From a virus, in IMG/VR virus record IMGVR_UViG_3300034102_001960, positions 1-44,390 of that record: a DNA stretch of 44,390 bases; one strand, given 5' to 3'. Positions 1-7,535 of this stretch are shown here, in pieces. Below the pieces are notes generated by a model. That model did no database searches. It was given only the letters and a program-made list of their open reading frames with translations, and had not been told where the DNA came from. The position numbers and the translations under genes are program-made. Within the stretch, counting starts at the first letter, position 1. Each line of letters opens with the position of its first letter.

Positions 1-16
1 AGTGGGGTAGAAAGTA

Positions 17-205
17 ATGCCAGTATATGAATATAAATGTGGAACTGATGATGCACACGAGACACTTGCAGTAACAAGATCTATCTCAGAAGATGATCCA
101 GGATACACGTGTAAAGAATGTGATTCAAGTATGGTAAGATACTTTACGCCTTTCGGCATAAAGTTTAAGGGTAATGGATTTTACAAAACAGATAATCCTA
201 AGTAA
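17..205 (+). CDS. FmdB-type zinc ribbon protein
   Basis: 62 residues. It begins MPVYEYKC and ends in a GNGFYKTD motif, the two hallmarks of the FmdB putative regulatory zinc-ribbon family (usual length about 60-110). Only one CxxC is intact (CKEC near residue 33). The first knuckle is reduced to a lone Cys at residue 8, so zinc binding may be incomplete. A GGGGTAGAAAG ribosome binding site precedes the ATG. Copies are common in actinophage genomes; the molecular role is unknown. Confidence 0.8.
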   Translation: MPVYEYKCGTDDAHETLAVTRSISEDDPGYTCKECDSSMVRYFTPFGIKFKGNGFYKTDNPK

Positions 206-223
206 TTTAAAGTAAAACTCTGC

Positions 224-229
224 TATAAT
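224..229 (+). promoter_or_regulatory. -10 element upstream of the large secreted protein
   Basis: TATAAT at 224-229 lies in the gap after the FmdB gene. The start codon is 40 bases further on, so this transcript has an ordinary leader. No convincing -35 is visible. Confidence 0.5.
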
Positions 230-271
230 TACTAAGTAAGCAAAAGTATTGCATTACTTAGGGGATCCTAA

Positions 272-2959
272 TTGACCAGAAAGTTAAAGTATTTTTTAGC
301 TAGCCTTTTTGTTACAGGTTGGCTATTTTTTATTGGCCCAAGTTATGCGTGGGCTACAGATAATGGCGGACAAGAACAAGTTGTTGTAAGTCCTGCACAA
401 CAGGCAGTTAATGACGCCATTGCAACGGCTACTACAGAGGTACAGCAAGCCACTACAGCCACAAACAATGCAATAGTAGAGATAACACAAGCACAAACCG
501 AATATTCCGAAGCCCAAGGGGTCACGGCAGAAGTAGCCACAAAAATATCTCTGGCTAATACAGAAGTAAATAATGTTCAAACCGCTATTAATACTATTAG
601 TAGTGTTGATTTATCTGTTACCCCAATAGATCAAAGTTCTCAGGTAGTTCAAGATGCAAAGGCTACAGTAACTACTGCAACTACCGCCATAAATAATATA
701 ACAACACAAATAACAGAGGCTCAGACAGCAATATCTGAAGTAGTCACTGCAAAAACAGAAGCCTCTACAGCACAGGCAACTGCTCAAACCGAATTAACTC
801 AAGCAAACCTTGCTATTGATGCTGCCCAAACAGCAGTCAACAATTTACAAGCCACTATTGGAACTAGCACAAATGTTTTGGCTGGAGTAGATGATGCTGG
901 GGTTCAAATGAATCTTCCGTTCGGAATGCAAATGGGTGGAACTGTTTACAACAATGTTTATGTCGGGTCTAACGCAACTATTACATTTGGTGTCAACGAA
1001 GGTCCTAATTATTACTCTACTCCAAGTGCCCCATCCGTATCTATAGCGGGATGGGACTGGACAACTTGGAGTACAGGAACTGGAATTACATATGCAACTA
1101 CTGGAACAAGTTTAGATATTGCTTGGGATCTTAGACCTTATCCGCAACAAGATGCTTCTACACAAATGGTTCAAATTAGATTTAATGCTGATGTTAATCC
1201 AAATGACGGGGCATGGATGGCAAGTGTAACTGCTAATGGACCAATACCAGATCAAGCAAGATTTAATTATAGAGAGACTACAAACGGAACTATTACTAAC
1301 ATTACAGATACCAATGCTGGAGCAGGTTTTGCTGGACAAATAAGTCAAGGTGCAGCATTTACTCCATATGTAGATCCAAACACAGAAACAGTTCAGGCAG
1401 CAGTTGACGAAGCAAATGCAACTATTGCACAATTAAACTCAAGCCTTACTCCAGTAGTTGCTCAAAATACTACAAACACATCTAATATAAATGCTATTAA
1501 TACTACATCTTTAACCAATACGGTAAACTCAGCGGTATCAACAAAGACATCTCTTGAGTCATCATTAAACACTAAATCAAGTCAACTAGTTACTGCAATT
1601 AATAACAACATTCCAACCCCTGCCCCAATAATTTCAACTCCAATTGTTGCAGGAACTACCGCAACTATTACACCATCTCTACCTGAAGGATATACAGCAA
1701 ACACTTGGTTCTATCAAGTAATAACAGATGATCCAGATGCAGAAAATCCATACGAAGGTGGAACATATAATACAGATGGTGCTCCTGCATCTATTCAGTT
1801 AAGTGGTTTGACAGAAGGCGCTACTTATACAGTTAGAGTTGCTAACTGGTCTGGACCTGTAAGTCAATATACTGATACTGTTATTTCTGTACCAGCACCA
1901 CAAGGTGCAAATTTAAATGGTGGTGGTCCTGTAGATACAACTCCAGTTAATACAACCCCTGTAGATACAACTCCAGTTGATACAACTCCCATAGACACAA
2001 CTCCAGTTGACACAACTCCTGTAGACACAGAACCTGTAGATACAGAGCCAATAGACACAGAGCCTGTGGACACAGAACCAGTTGATACAGAACCTGTAGA
2101 TACAGAACCAATAGACACAGAGCCTGTGGACACAGAACCAGTTGATACAGAACCTGTAGATACAGAACCAATAGACACAGAGCCTGTTGATACTCCTGCA
2201 GAAGAAGCAGAGGTTGTATTTGAAGAAAGTGAAGTTTCTATTGAAGAAATATCAGAAAGTGGTGCAAACCTTTCTGTAGAAGATATTCAAGAAGTTGTTA
2301 CTGATTTAATTAGCGATAGTAGTTTAGATGCATCTGAGGTTTCTGCAGTACTAGAAGCAATTGCTGAAGGTGGAGAGGTTTCTGCAGAGATTGCTGCTGA
2401 AGTGTCTGAATCTTTATCAGAAGGCGGACTTACAGAAGCAGAAGCAGAATTTATTACAGAAATGCTTTCTGCAGATGGAGAAATAACAACTGCAGAAGTT
2501 GTTAATTTATCTGAAGCCTTATCTGAAGACGGCAAATTTACTTTAGCAGAAAAAGATTTAGTTGCAGATGTATTGATAGAATCAGCAGAAGGAGCACCAG
2601 TAACTGCTGCAAACATAGAATCGGCGGGACTTGAATATCGTGATCTTCCTCCAACAATTCCAGTAGAAGTAAGAGAAGATGCTAACGGTAACCCAGTAGT
2701 TATTCAAGCAGAAGTGGCTTCTGCATTACTTGTATTAGAAGGCCCAGCGGCATTAGCGAATGCAATTGCTACTTGCTTTAATCCAGATGAAGCAATTGAA
2801 GGTTTAACAGAAGAACAAAAATGTGAATTAGGTAAAGCACTACTTAATATAGGCGCTGATATGTCTATACCAGAACGTGAAAAAGCAGAAGATATAGTAG
2901 TTGTAACAATAATAGCTGGCCAGATAGTTCTTGGCACAGCATACAGAAGGAAGGTATAA
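272..2959 (+). CDS. large secreted, membrane-anchored repeat protein (possible host-surface or adhesin protein)
   Basis: 895 residues from a TTG start; GGGGAT just upstream is a weak ribosome binding site. Visible parts in order: a signal peptide (hydrophobic segment about 8-27, cleavage near YAWA); an Ala/Thr/Gln-rich predicted coiled coil to about 200; a beta-rich Gly/Thr/Trp domain at about 205-365 with a vague resemblance to nidogen-like lectin domains; a second coiled coil; a fibronectin-III-like stretch (about 455-550); a Pro/Asp/Thr repeat (PVDTE or PIDTE units); a long acidic helical region; and a hydrophobic C-terminal helix followed by RRKV, consistent with a membrane anchor. Export signals are unusual for a virion tail protein, so display on the infected cell is an alternative to a fibre role. 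Function unproven. Confidence 0.6.
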   Translation: MTRKLKYFLASLFVTGWLFFIGPSYAWATDNGGQEQVVVSPAQQAVNDAIATATTEVQQATTATNNAIVEITQAQTEYSEAQGVTAEVATKISLANTEVNNVQTAINTISSVDLSVTPIDQSSQVVQDAKATVTTATTAINNITTQITEAQTAISEVVTAKTEASTAQATAQTELTQANLAIDAAQTAVNNLQATIGTSTNVLAGVDDAGVQMNLPFGMQMGGTVYNNVYVGSNATITFGVNEGPNYYSTPSAPSVSIAGWDWTTWSTGTGITYATTGTSLDIAWDLRPYPQQDASTQMVQIRFNADVNPNDGAWMASVTANGPIPDQARFNYRETTNGTITNITDTNAGAGFAGQISQGAAFTPYVDPNTETVQAAVDEANATIAQLNSSLTPVVAQNTTNTSNINAINTTSLTNTVNSAVSTKTSLESSLNTKSSQLVTAINNNIPTPAPIISTPIVAGTTATITPSLPEGYTANTWFYQVITDDPDAENPYEGGTYNTDGAPASIQLSGLTEGATYTVRVANWSGPVSQYTDTVISVPAPQGANLNGGGPVDTTPVNTTPVDTTPVDTTPIDTTPVDTTPVDTEPVDTEPIDTEPVDTEPVDTEPVDTEPIDTEPVDTEPVDTEPVDTEPIDTEPVDTPAEEAEVVFEESEVSIEEISESGANLSVEDIQEVVTDLISDSSLDASEVSAVLEAIAEGGEVSAEIAAEVSESLSEGGLTEAEAEFITEMLSADGEITTAEVVNLSEALSEDGKFTLAEKDLVADVLIESAEGAPVTAANIESAGLEYRDLPPTIPVEVREDANGNPVVIQAEVASALLVLEGPAALANAIATCFNPDEAIEGLTEEQKCELGKALLNIGADMSIPEREKAEDIVVVTIIAGQIVLGTAYRRKV
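2031..2187 (+). repeat. 60-bp in-frame tandem repeat
   Basis: 2041-2100 and 2101-2160 are identical except for one base, and the repeat continues to about 2187. Each unit encodes four pentapeptides of the PVDTE/PIDTE type. The near identity at DNA level points to recent expansion or active gene conversion. Confidence 0.9.
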
Positions 2960-2960
2960 T

Positions 2961-3149
2961 ATGAATATGAACTGGTTAAAAAAATGGGGCTTTGCGGCCC
3001 TAAATGAAAACTTTACATTCCTAGGATTTTTCGTAGCCTGGGTGGTACTTGAGGGCAGCGCAAAGACAGTAGTAGGATATGTAACTCTAGCCTCAGTAGC
3101 CCTATGGTTTTTGACCATCGGAATAAGAGAGCGATCCGAAAAAGAGTAA
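2961..3149 (+). CDS. small two-helix membrane protein (holin-like candidate)
   Basis: 62 residues. The ATG at 2961 has a strong AGAAGGAAGG ribosome binding site and overlaps nothing; upstream in-frame starts lack one. Two hydrophobic segments (about 17-33 and 39-56) sit between a basic N-terminus and a charged tail (RERSEKE). Its place at the head of the group that ends with the endolysin fits a holin or lysis-accessory role, but no family is recognised. Confidence 0.65.
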   Translation: MNMNWLKKWGFAALNENFTFLGFFVAWVVLEGSAKTVVGYVTLASVALWFLTIGIRERSEKE

Positions 3150-3156
3150 TAAATGC

Positions 3157-3162
3157 TATAAT
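3157..3162 (+). promoter_or_regulatory. leaderless promoter -10 (lipoprotein gene)
   Basis: TATAAT ends exactly six bases before the ATG at 3169, so transcription would start at or next to the start codon. No ribosome binding site is present. Confidence 0.6.
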
Positions 3163-3168
3163 AGGGTT

Positions 3169-3366
3169 ATGAAGAAACTAATCCCTATTGCTTTATCAGG
3201 CATACTAATGCTATCCTTAAGTGGATGCGGCTATGACGGTCATTATCGTTATCCATGCCAAGATCCAACAAATTGGGAATCAGCAGAGTGCAAACCACCA
3301 ATCTGTACAGCTAACGGGGCTTGTCCAGAAGACTTAGTAGAGATGAAGGAACCAGCAAATGGCTAG
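3169..3366 (+). CDS. small lipoprotein
   Basis: 65 residues. MKK start, hydrophobic core, then the lipobox LSGC with Cys20 as the expected lipidated residue. The mature part is short and Cys-rich (four further Cys). It lies between putative lysis membrane proteins; by position it could act at the cell surface during lysis or in superinfection exclusion. No homolog recognised. The mRNA appears leaderless. Confidence 0.7.
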   Translation: MKKLIPIALSGILMLSLSGCGYDGHYRYPCQDPTNWESAECKPPICTANGACPEDLVEMKEPANG

Positions 3367-3766
3367 AGAAAGACTATCACCACAAGATTTAGACGCAAGA
3401 CTTAAATTTATTTTAGGAATAACTCTAGGATCAATTCTATTTATAACTGCAACAGGAATTATGTATGCGTTGATATTTGTCACACAGCCAGTCACTGGTC
3501 AATCAGAAAACGATAAGATGTTTTTTAATGTTCTCGGAAGCGTTGCAACATTTATCACAGGAACACTTGCTGGTTTATTAATTGGATCATCTGGAGCTAA
3601 AGATGTAATGTCAGCACAATTAGCAAATAAAGAGATGGACGCTAAAAATACTGCAGCAGACAAGACACTTGAGGCAGAAATTGATGCAACAGCTGCACGT
3701 TTAGCAGCAAAGCCAGACGGAGCAATGCCAGCAGAGCAGCCAGTAGATACTGATTGGAATAAATAA
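3359..3766 (+). CDS. two-helix membrane protein with charged coiled-coil tail (holin-like candidate)
   Basis: 135 residues. It overlaps the lipoprotein stop by 8 bases, indicating coupling. Two transmembrane helices (about 16-40 and 57-78, the second Gly-rich) are followed by an Ala/Glu/Lys-rich helical tail that should lie in the cytoplasm. Next but one to the endolysin, it is the best holin candidate in the window, though no holin family signature is present. Confidence 0.6.
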   Translation: MARERLSPQDLDARLKFILGITLGSILFITATGIMYALIFVTQPVTGQSENDKMFFNVLGSVATFITGTLAGLLIGSSGAKDVMSAQLANKEMDAKNTAADKTLEAEIDATAARLAAKPDGAMPAEQPVDTDWNK

Positions 3767-3912
3767 TGGCCAATAGATCATCAGCTTCTTACTTTAAAGA
3801 TCATGGATTTAATTCAATGCAAATTAAAGATGGTAGAATTGTTCGTTTAAGAAAAGACGGTACCGTTAAAGCAGACCTAGGTCCACACAAGGCAAAAAAG
3901 GTTAGTAAATAA
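3766..3912 (+). CDS. small basic protein of unknown function
   Basis: 48 residues (MANRSSASYFKDHG...). The start overlaps the previous stop (TAATG) and its own stop overlaps the endolysin start (TAATG), so it is embedded in the lysis operon. Basic and hydrophilic, with no recognisable motif. Confidence 0.75.
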   Translation: MANRSSASYFKDHGFNSMQIKDGRIVRLRKDGTVKADLGPHKAKKVSK

Positions 3913-4490
3913 TGTCAGAGCAAAATACAGCAGCACGTTTAATTGAAGTTGCTAAGGCAGAAGTTGGTTATATTGAAGGTCCTAAAGATAATGAAACCAA
4001 GTATGGAAAATTTACTAAAGCAGACTTCCAACCTTGGTGCGGTTCATTTGTAAATTGGTGTGGCAATGAGGCGGGAGTTAAAATCCCAAATACTGTTTAC
4101 ACTCCAGCTGGTGCGGCTGCTTTTAAAAAAGCAGGCTCATGGGTTGACGGAGACATTGCAGATCCAGAACCAGGAGACATAGCTTATTTTGATTTCCCAT
4201 CAGACGGTGTTGATAGAATTTCTCACGTAGGAATTGTTATTGAAGACAATGGTGATGGAACTGTTTGGTGTATTGAAGGAAATACAACGGGAGACGGCAA
4301 AAAGGGTAGCCAAAGAAACGGCGGAGAAACCTGCAAGAAACTTCGTGCTTTTAAGAAAAACAAAAAGGGTGTAATGATTTCAATCGTAGGCTTTGGTCGT
4401 CCAAAGTTTAAGGCAGAAGGTGCAGCACCATCTGCGGCTAAAAATACCGCTAAGTCCAAAACAAAGGTTTGTCCAACCTGCGGTAAATAG
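3912..4490 (+). CDS. endolysin with CHAP-type amidase/endopeptidase domain
   Basis: 192 residues. The catalytic layout is that of a CHAP (NlpC/P60-like) peptidoglycan hydrolase: Cys43 in PWCGSFVNWC and His105 in ISHVGIV. The domain spans about 5-165 and there is no signal peptide, so release would need a holin. A Lys/Ala-rich linker leads to a C-terminal CPTCGK zinc-ribbon remnant. Translationally coupled to the preceding ORF. Confidence 0.88.
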   Translation: MSEQNTAARLIEVAKAEVGYIEGPKDNETKYGKFTKADFQPWCGSFVNWCGNEAGVKIPNTVYTPAGAAAFKKAGSWVDGDIADPEPGDIAYFDFPSDGVDRISHVGIVIEDNGDGTVWCIEGNTTGDGKKGSQRNGGETCKKLRAFKKNKKGVMISIVGFGRPKFKAEGAAPSAAKNTAKSKTKVCPTCGK

Positions 4491-4493
4491 TAA

Positions 4494-4637
4494 ATGAATA
4501 CATATAGAGTTAAAATAGAAATAGAGGCAGAAATTGAGGCCTTCGATGAAGGTGATGCTAGAGACTATGCCAGTGATATTTTTGGCGTAGATGATGAAAT
4601 TAAATCTGCTAAAATAATTGAAATAAAAAGTAAATAA
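4494..4637 (+). CDS. small acidic protein of unknown function
   Basis: 47 residues (MNTYRVKIEIEAEIEAFDEGDA...). It starts three bases after the endolysin stop and precedes the tRNA promoter. The sequence suggests a single beta-alpha-beta unit. No function can be assigned. Confidence 0.7.
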   Translation: MNTYRVKIEIEAEIEAFDEGDARDYASDIFGVDDEIKSAKIIEIKSK

Positions 4638-4641
4638 AGGG

Positions 4642-4670
4642 TTGACATTAGATTTTTGTGCAAGTATAAT
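4642..4670 (+). promoter_or_regulatory. tRNA-Leu promoter
   Basis: Consensus TTGACA (4642-4647) and TATAAT (4665-4670) are separated by 17 bases. The tRNA begins 15 bases after the -10. Confidence 0.85.
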
Positions 4671-4685
4671 AATAATAAGCACTAT

Positions 4686-4769
4686 GCCCATATAGCGGAA
4701 TTGGGAAACGCAGCAAACCCAAAGTTTGCCTCCAACCGTGGAGTGTCGGTTTTAATCCGACTATAGGTA
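4686..4769 (+). tRNA. tRNA-Leu (anticodon CAA), atypical anticodon loop
   Basis: 84-base class II tRNA. It has the leucine-type D arm GCGGAATTGG, a long variable arm (CTCCA/TGGAG) and a T arm GTCGG/CCGAC. The anticodon stem GCAAA/TTTGC closes the loop CCCAAAG, giving CAA. Oddities: position 33 is C instead of the near-universal U, the acceptor stem has one C-A mismatch, and CCA is not encoded. It has its own consensus promoter. Confidence 0.75.
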
Positions 4770-4785
4770 CTAGACAGGAAGCTCA

Positions 4786-5016
4786 TTGCTTAACTTAACC
4801 GAACTAGGCGTAGATGTTTTTATAAAAAGATCTAACTCTAAAAATGTTAAATCTTTCTGGGACAATTACTCTTTAATAATCTGGAAAAAAAATAGTTCTG
4901 GGTTTACAAATAAAAACGGTCTATTTAAAAATGAGTGGGGAATTGCAGAAAAAATTGCAATTAACAATGATGGGCTATGGAAGCTCCCAACACAATATGT
5001 CAAAAATTTTAAATAG
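4786..5016 (+). CDS. hypothetical protein
   Basis: 76 residues from a TTG start with CAGGAAG six bases upstream. Lys/Asn-rich, with several Trp residues (NYSLIIWKKNSSGF). No recognised family. Its end overlaps the start region of the WhiB gene. Confidence 0.55.
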   Translation: MLNLTELGVDVFIKRSNSKNVKSFWDNYSLIIWKKNSSGFTNKNGLFKNEWGIAEKIAINNDGLWKLPTQYVKNFK

Positions 5017-5305
5017 TTTAGGAATAGACAAAGACCTACTTCAATGGCAGGACCTAGCACTATGTCTTGGCATGGACACCAACCTATTTTTTGATTCATA
5101 CGAAACAGATGTTAACATAGCCAAAAGTATTGATCAGGCATGCATGTCTTGTCCTGTAATAGCCATGTGTTATAAGTATGGAGTTGAGTCAGATAACTAC
5201 GGAGTTTGGGGCGGAGTTTATTTAAGTTCTGGCACACCAGATAAATCAAAAAATGCACACAAAACAAAAGATATAAACAAAAAAATAAAGGGATTACATG
5301 GCTAA
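4997..5305 (+). CDS. WhiB-like Fe-S transcription regulator
   Basis: About 102 residues from ATG 4997; the frame stays open back to 4931. It has the WhiB pattern of four Cys (C, then CMSC, then MCYKYG) and the GVWGG turn that follows the cluster-binding part in Wbl proteins. Wbl proteins carry an O2/NO-sensitive [4Fe-4S] cluster, bind the primary sigma factor, and are restricted to actinobacteria and their phages. The basic tail (KSKNAHKTKD...KKIKG) fits DNA contact. It could reprogram host sigma-factor promoters here. Confidence 0.88.
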   Translation: MSKILNSLGIDKDLLQWQDLALCLGMDTNLFFDSYETDVNIAKSIDQACMSCPVIAMCYKYGVESDNYGVWGGVYLSSGTPDKSKNAHKTKDINKKIKGLHG

Positions 5306-5621
5306 CTTTATAGATAAAGATAAAAATCATTTCCAGTATGGCATTAACGAATGGACTGGAGAAGCAAACAAGCCAGTTTTTTATACAAAAGAAATGGCAA
5401 AAAAAGTGAGAGAGTTAAAAAGCCCTTCACACGACTTACAGATGGATATTGTAAAGTATCCTGAATTTTTAGCAATAAGATTATATGAAAACAATTTTTC
5501 ACAGTACGATGGCAGTATGAGAATGAGAGTTATAGATTATATCGAAATGGTTAAAAGGATCCTAGAATCATATGGGGTACGAGTCGAGTTGGAGGGGAAG
5601 CCAGGTGGAAGAACAGGGTGA
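5298..5621 (+). CDS. hypothetical protein
   Basis: 107 residues, starting inside the WhiB stop region with AAGGGAT as ribosome binding site. Mixed alpha/beta composition, one Trp-containing NEWTGEA motif near the N-terminus, no Cys. No family recognised. Confidence 0.7.
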   Translation: MANFIDKDKNHFQYGINEWTGEANKPVFYTKEMAKKVRELKSPSHDLQMDIVKYPEFLAIRLYENNFSQYDGSMRMRVIDYIEMVKRILESYGVRVELEGKPGGRTG

Positions 5622-5799
5622 TGTTGCATCTATTGTTTATATTATCCCTGAACAAAGATATGGGGTAATAGTATCACAGGGGGCATTTATGTCTTCTATA
5701 AGATACAACGATGGCTTTGAAGAGGTTGTTGAGCTTTTTGATACAAGCGATTTCATTATTTCAAATGAAATTGGAATTAATAATACGGAGGAAAATTAA
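5605..5799 (+). CDS. hypothetical protein
   Basis: 64 residues from GTG 5605, chosen because GGAGGGG sits at 5591-5597 with good spacing. An upstream in-frame ATG at 5572 lacks a site. Beta-rich start (VASIVYIIPEQRYGVIVSQG). Overlaps the preceding ORF by 17 bases and the next start by one. Confidence 0.7.
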   Translation: MEEQGDVASIVYIIPEQRYGVIVSQGAFMSSIRYNDGFEEVVELFDTSDFIISNEIGINNTEEN

Positions 5800-6035
5800 T
5801 GGAGAAAGTACTATGTTATTGCTGCAATAAAAGCAAAGCAAATTTAAACCTAAAGAGATCTAGCTTGCTTGCAATCAATTTACTAATGTGTGAAACATGC
5901 GTAAACAATAAATTTGAACCCAGATGGACAATAATTTTGTGTGGTAGACAACACGGACACGAAATTGTAAAAGACTATATATCCAAGAAAAGATATGTTG
6001 GAGAAGACATAAAAGCCGCAGAACTGCTGGTTTAA
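5799..6035 (+). CDS. zinc-binding microprotein
   Basis: 78 residues with a CYCC knuckle near residue 6 and CETC near residue 31, typical of a four-Cys zinc ribbon. Start overlaps the preceding stop (TAATG) and GGAGG lies just upstream. Function unknown. Confidence 0.72.
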   Translation: MEKVLCYCCNKSKANLNLKRSSLLAINLLMCETCVNNKFEPRWTIILCGRQHGHEIVKDYISKKRYVGEDIKAAELLV

Positions 6036-6048
6036 ACACTTTTTAGGG

Positions 6049-6054
6049 TATAAT
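6049..6054 (+). promoter_or_regulatory. leaderless promoter -10
   Basis: TATAAT ends eight bases before the ATG at 6063. No ribosome binding site is seen. Confidence 0.5.
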
Positions 6055-6062
6055 TAGATATA

Positions 6063-6389
6063 ATGTTTAATCTTACCCAATTAATAATAACCATATCTGC
6101 CGCACTTTGTAGTGGATTAATAGGCGTATTTTTTAATTATAGGCAAGCAAAGAAAAAAGAATTAGTTCGGTTGGCGGAAAAACAACACGATGGCCTTTTG
6201 ATTGAACTTAAAGATTTACAAATAAAATTATATAAACTAGAAAGAGATTTAGATGAATGGAAACAAAAATACTACGATGCCCTGCAAGAATTAATTCATG
6301 TAAAGTCTGACCTAGAGCAATCACTAAGTAAATTAGAGCATATTGGTATCCATTTTGACGCTGAAGATAGGCCCCAAATAGACAAATAA
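6063..6389 (+). CDS. membrane-anchored coiled-coil protein
   Basis: 108 residues: an N-terminal transmembrane helix (about 5-25), then a basic patch and a long heptad-like Leu/Lys/Glu coiled coil (about 40-95). The topology recalls an inner-membrane spanin, but actinobacterial hosts lack the usual outer membrane and no outer partner is visible. Role unknown. Confidence 0.7.
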   Translation: MFNLTQLIITISAALCSGLIGVFFNYRQAKKKELVRLAEKQHDGLLIELKDLQIKLYKLERDLDEWKQKYYDALQELIHVKSDLEQSLSKLEHIGIHFDAEDRPQIDK

Positions 6390-6401
6390 TTTTAAAAATA
6401 G

Positions 6402-6407
6402 TATACT
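6402..6407 (+). promoter_or_regulatory. leaderless promoter -10 (Ntn hydrolase gene)
   Basis: TATACT ends six bases before the ATG at 6414. Confidence 0.5.
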
Positions 6408-6413
6408 GAAAGC

Positions 6414-6977
6414 ATGACCTGTATAGTAGCTATTGCCCAAAATGGAACCGTGTATATGGCTTCCGACCATGCCGCATCAGATGATAAAAGCGGAATGATC
6501 CTTGCCAGAAAAGAACCGAAGTGTTTTAAGGTGGGGCAATATGGAATAGCATTTACTGATTCATTTAGAATGGGTCAAATTCTTCAATACTCATGGGCCC
6601 CACCAAAATATACCCCAACAAAAACTAATTCTGGATTAGATAAATTTATGAGAACCAAGTTTATTGATTCTATTAAAGATGCCTTTAAAGAAAATGGATA
6701 TGGAAGCTATGGTACATCTAGCGAAAATGATGGTGATAGCGGGGGAGTTTTTATGGTTGGCGTATGCGGTAGACTTTTTACAATTGATGAAGACTTTCAT
6801 GTGGGAGAAAATGTTGTAAACTACATGGCAGAAGGAAGTGGTGGGGCGATAGCACTTGGAGCCTTGCATGCAACAAAGAAACAGAGAAACCCTAGACTTA
6901 GACTCAAGGCTGCTTTAGAAGCGGCAACTGAGTTTAATATGTGCGTAGCAGGACCCTATACATACATTCAGGTTTAA
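6414..6977 (+). CDS. proteasome/HslV-like Ntn hydrolase
   Basis: 187 residues. It starts Met-Thr, so Met removal would expose an N-terminal Thr nucleophile. What follows matches the beta-subunit pattern: TCIVAIAQNGTVYMASD with the conserved Asp, a Lys in the ARKEPKCFKVG region (Lys33 equivalent), an internal GDSGG, a GSGG-x-ALGAL helix and a final GPYTYIQV strand. Length is close to HslV (about 175). Established families with this fold are self-compartmentalising proteases or amidases. No ATPase partner is encoded nearby, so it may act alone or with host components. Leaderless gene. Confidence 0.75.
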   Translation: MTCIVAIAQNGTVYMASDHAASDDKSGMILARKEPKCFKVGQYGIAFTDSFRMGQILQYSWAPPKYTPTKTNSGLDKFMRTKFIDSIKDAFKENGYGSYGTSSENDGDSGGVFMVGVCGRLFTIDEDFHVGENVVNYMAEGSGGAIALGALHATKKQRNPRLRLKAALEAATEFNMCVAGPYTYIQV

Positions 6978-6979
6978 GG

Positions 6980-6985
6980 TATAAT
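6980..6985 (+). promoter_or_regulatory. leaderless promoter -10
   Basis: TATAAT ends six bases before the ATG at 6992. It overlaps the stop region of the Ntn hydrolase gene and decides the start of the next ORF. Confidence 0.6.
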
Positions 6986-6991
6986 AATCAC

Positions 6992-7363
6992 ATGAAGATT
7001 GCTCTCATAATATCGGCTACAATATCGGTAATCTTATTGAGTTTTTTCCTAAGAATCTTTGCAAAAAGGTTTAAGGTTGGCATATACTACATAGATAAAT
7101 ATGAAGAAGCGGTGCAAGATGCTATAACCGAGATAGAAAAAAAAGATCCAAGATATATTCCACCAGTTGATTATGATAAGGCAATGGATTTAAGAGGCAC
7201 ACCCACACATGTTTGCCCATGTGGATCACAAGTATGGCTACTTAAGGTTTCATTTGTAGACTATGAAATATCCAATTACTTTTTAGACATGGAATGTCTA
7301 ATGTGCGGCAGCTTTGCCACCGCACCAACACCAATAGATAAGGCTAATCATGAGGAAATCTAA
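6992..7363 (+). CDS. membrane-anchored zinc-ribbon protein
   Basis: 123 residues from ATG 6992. The frame is open further upstream but the -10 placement favours this start. N-terminal transmembrane helix (about 4-22), basic patch, helical linker, then a zinc ribbon with CPCGS and CLMCGS. Function unknown. Confidence 0.7.
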   Translation: MKIALIISATISVILLSFFLRIFAKRFKVGIYYIDKYEEAVQDAITEIEKKDPRYIPPVDYDKAMDLRGTPTHVCPCGSQVWLLKVSFVDYEISNYFLDMECLMCGSFATAPTPIDKANHEEI

Positions 7364-7505
7364 AAAAATTAAAGATTTAGAGTTTAGAGTAGATGAGCTA
7401 AGCATAATGACCCAAACCTTAATATCATTAGTTAACGATATTATGGATAAAAACAATAAAAAGTCTGATTTAGACGCTGGAAAATGGTATAAAAACAAGT
7501 CTTGA
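7350..7505 (+). CDS. small basic coiled-coil protein
   Basis: 51 residues (MRKSKKIKDLEFRVDELSIM...). Overlaps the preceding stop by 14 bases. Short amphipathic helix, highly charged. Its stop codon overlaps the -35 hexamer of the subtilase promoter. Confidence 0.65.
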   Translation: MRKSKKIKDLEFRVDELSIMTQTLISLVNDIMDKNNKKSDLDAGKWYKNKS

Positions 7506-7529
7506 CAACCAGCTTTTATTTAGTATAAT
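7502..7529 (+). promoter_or_regulatory. subtilase gene promoter (leaderless)
   Basis: TTGACA at 7502-7507 and TATAAT at 7524-7529, spacer 16. The -10 ends six bases before the ATG at 7536. Confidence 0.8.
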
Positions 7530-7535
7530 TAAGAT

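Noticed and set aside
1864-2178. Long minus-strand ORFs of repeated SVSTG or LCLQ type
   Set aside because: They are mirror translations of the 60-bp repeat of the plus-strand gene, without ribosome binding site or promoter.
2031-2187. Possible CRISPR-like array
   Set aside because: The repeats are head to tail without unique spacers and stay in frame; it is a coding minisatellite.
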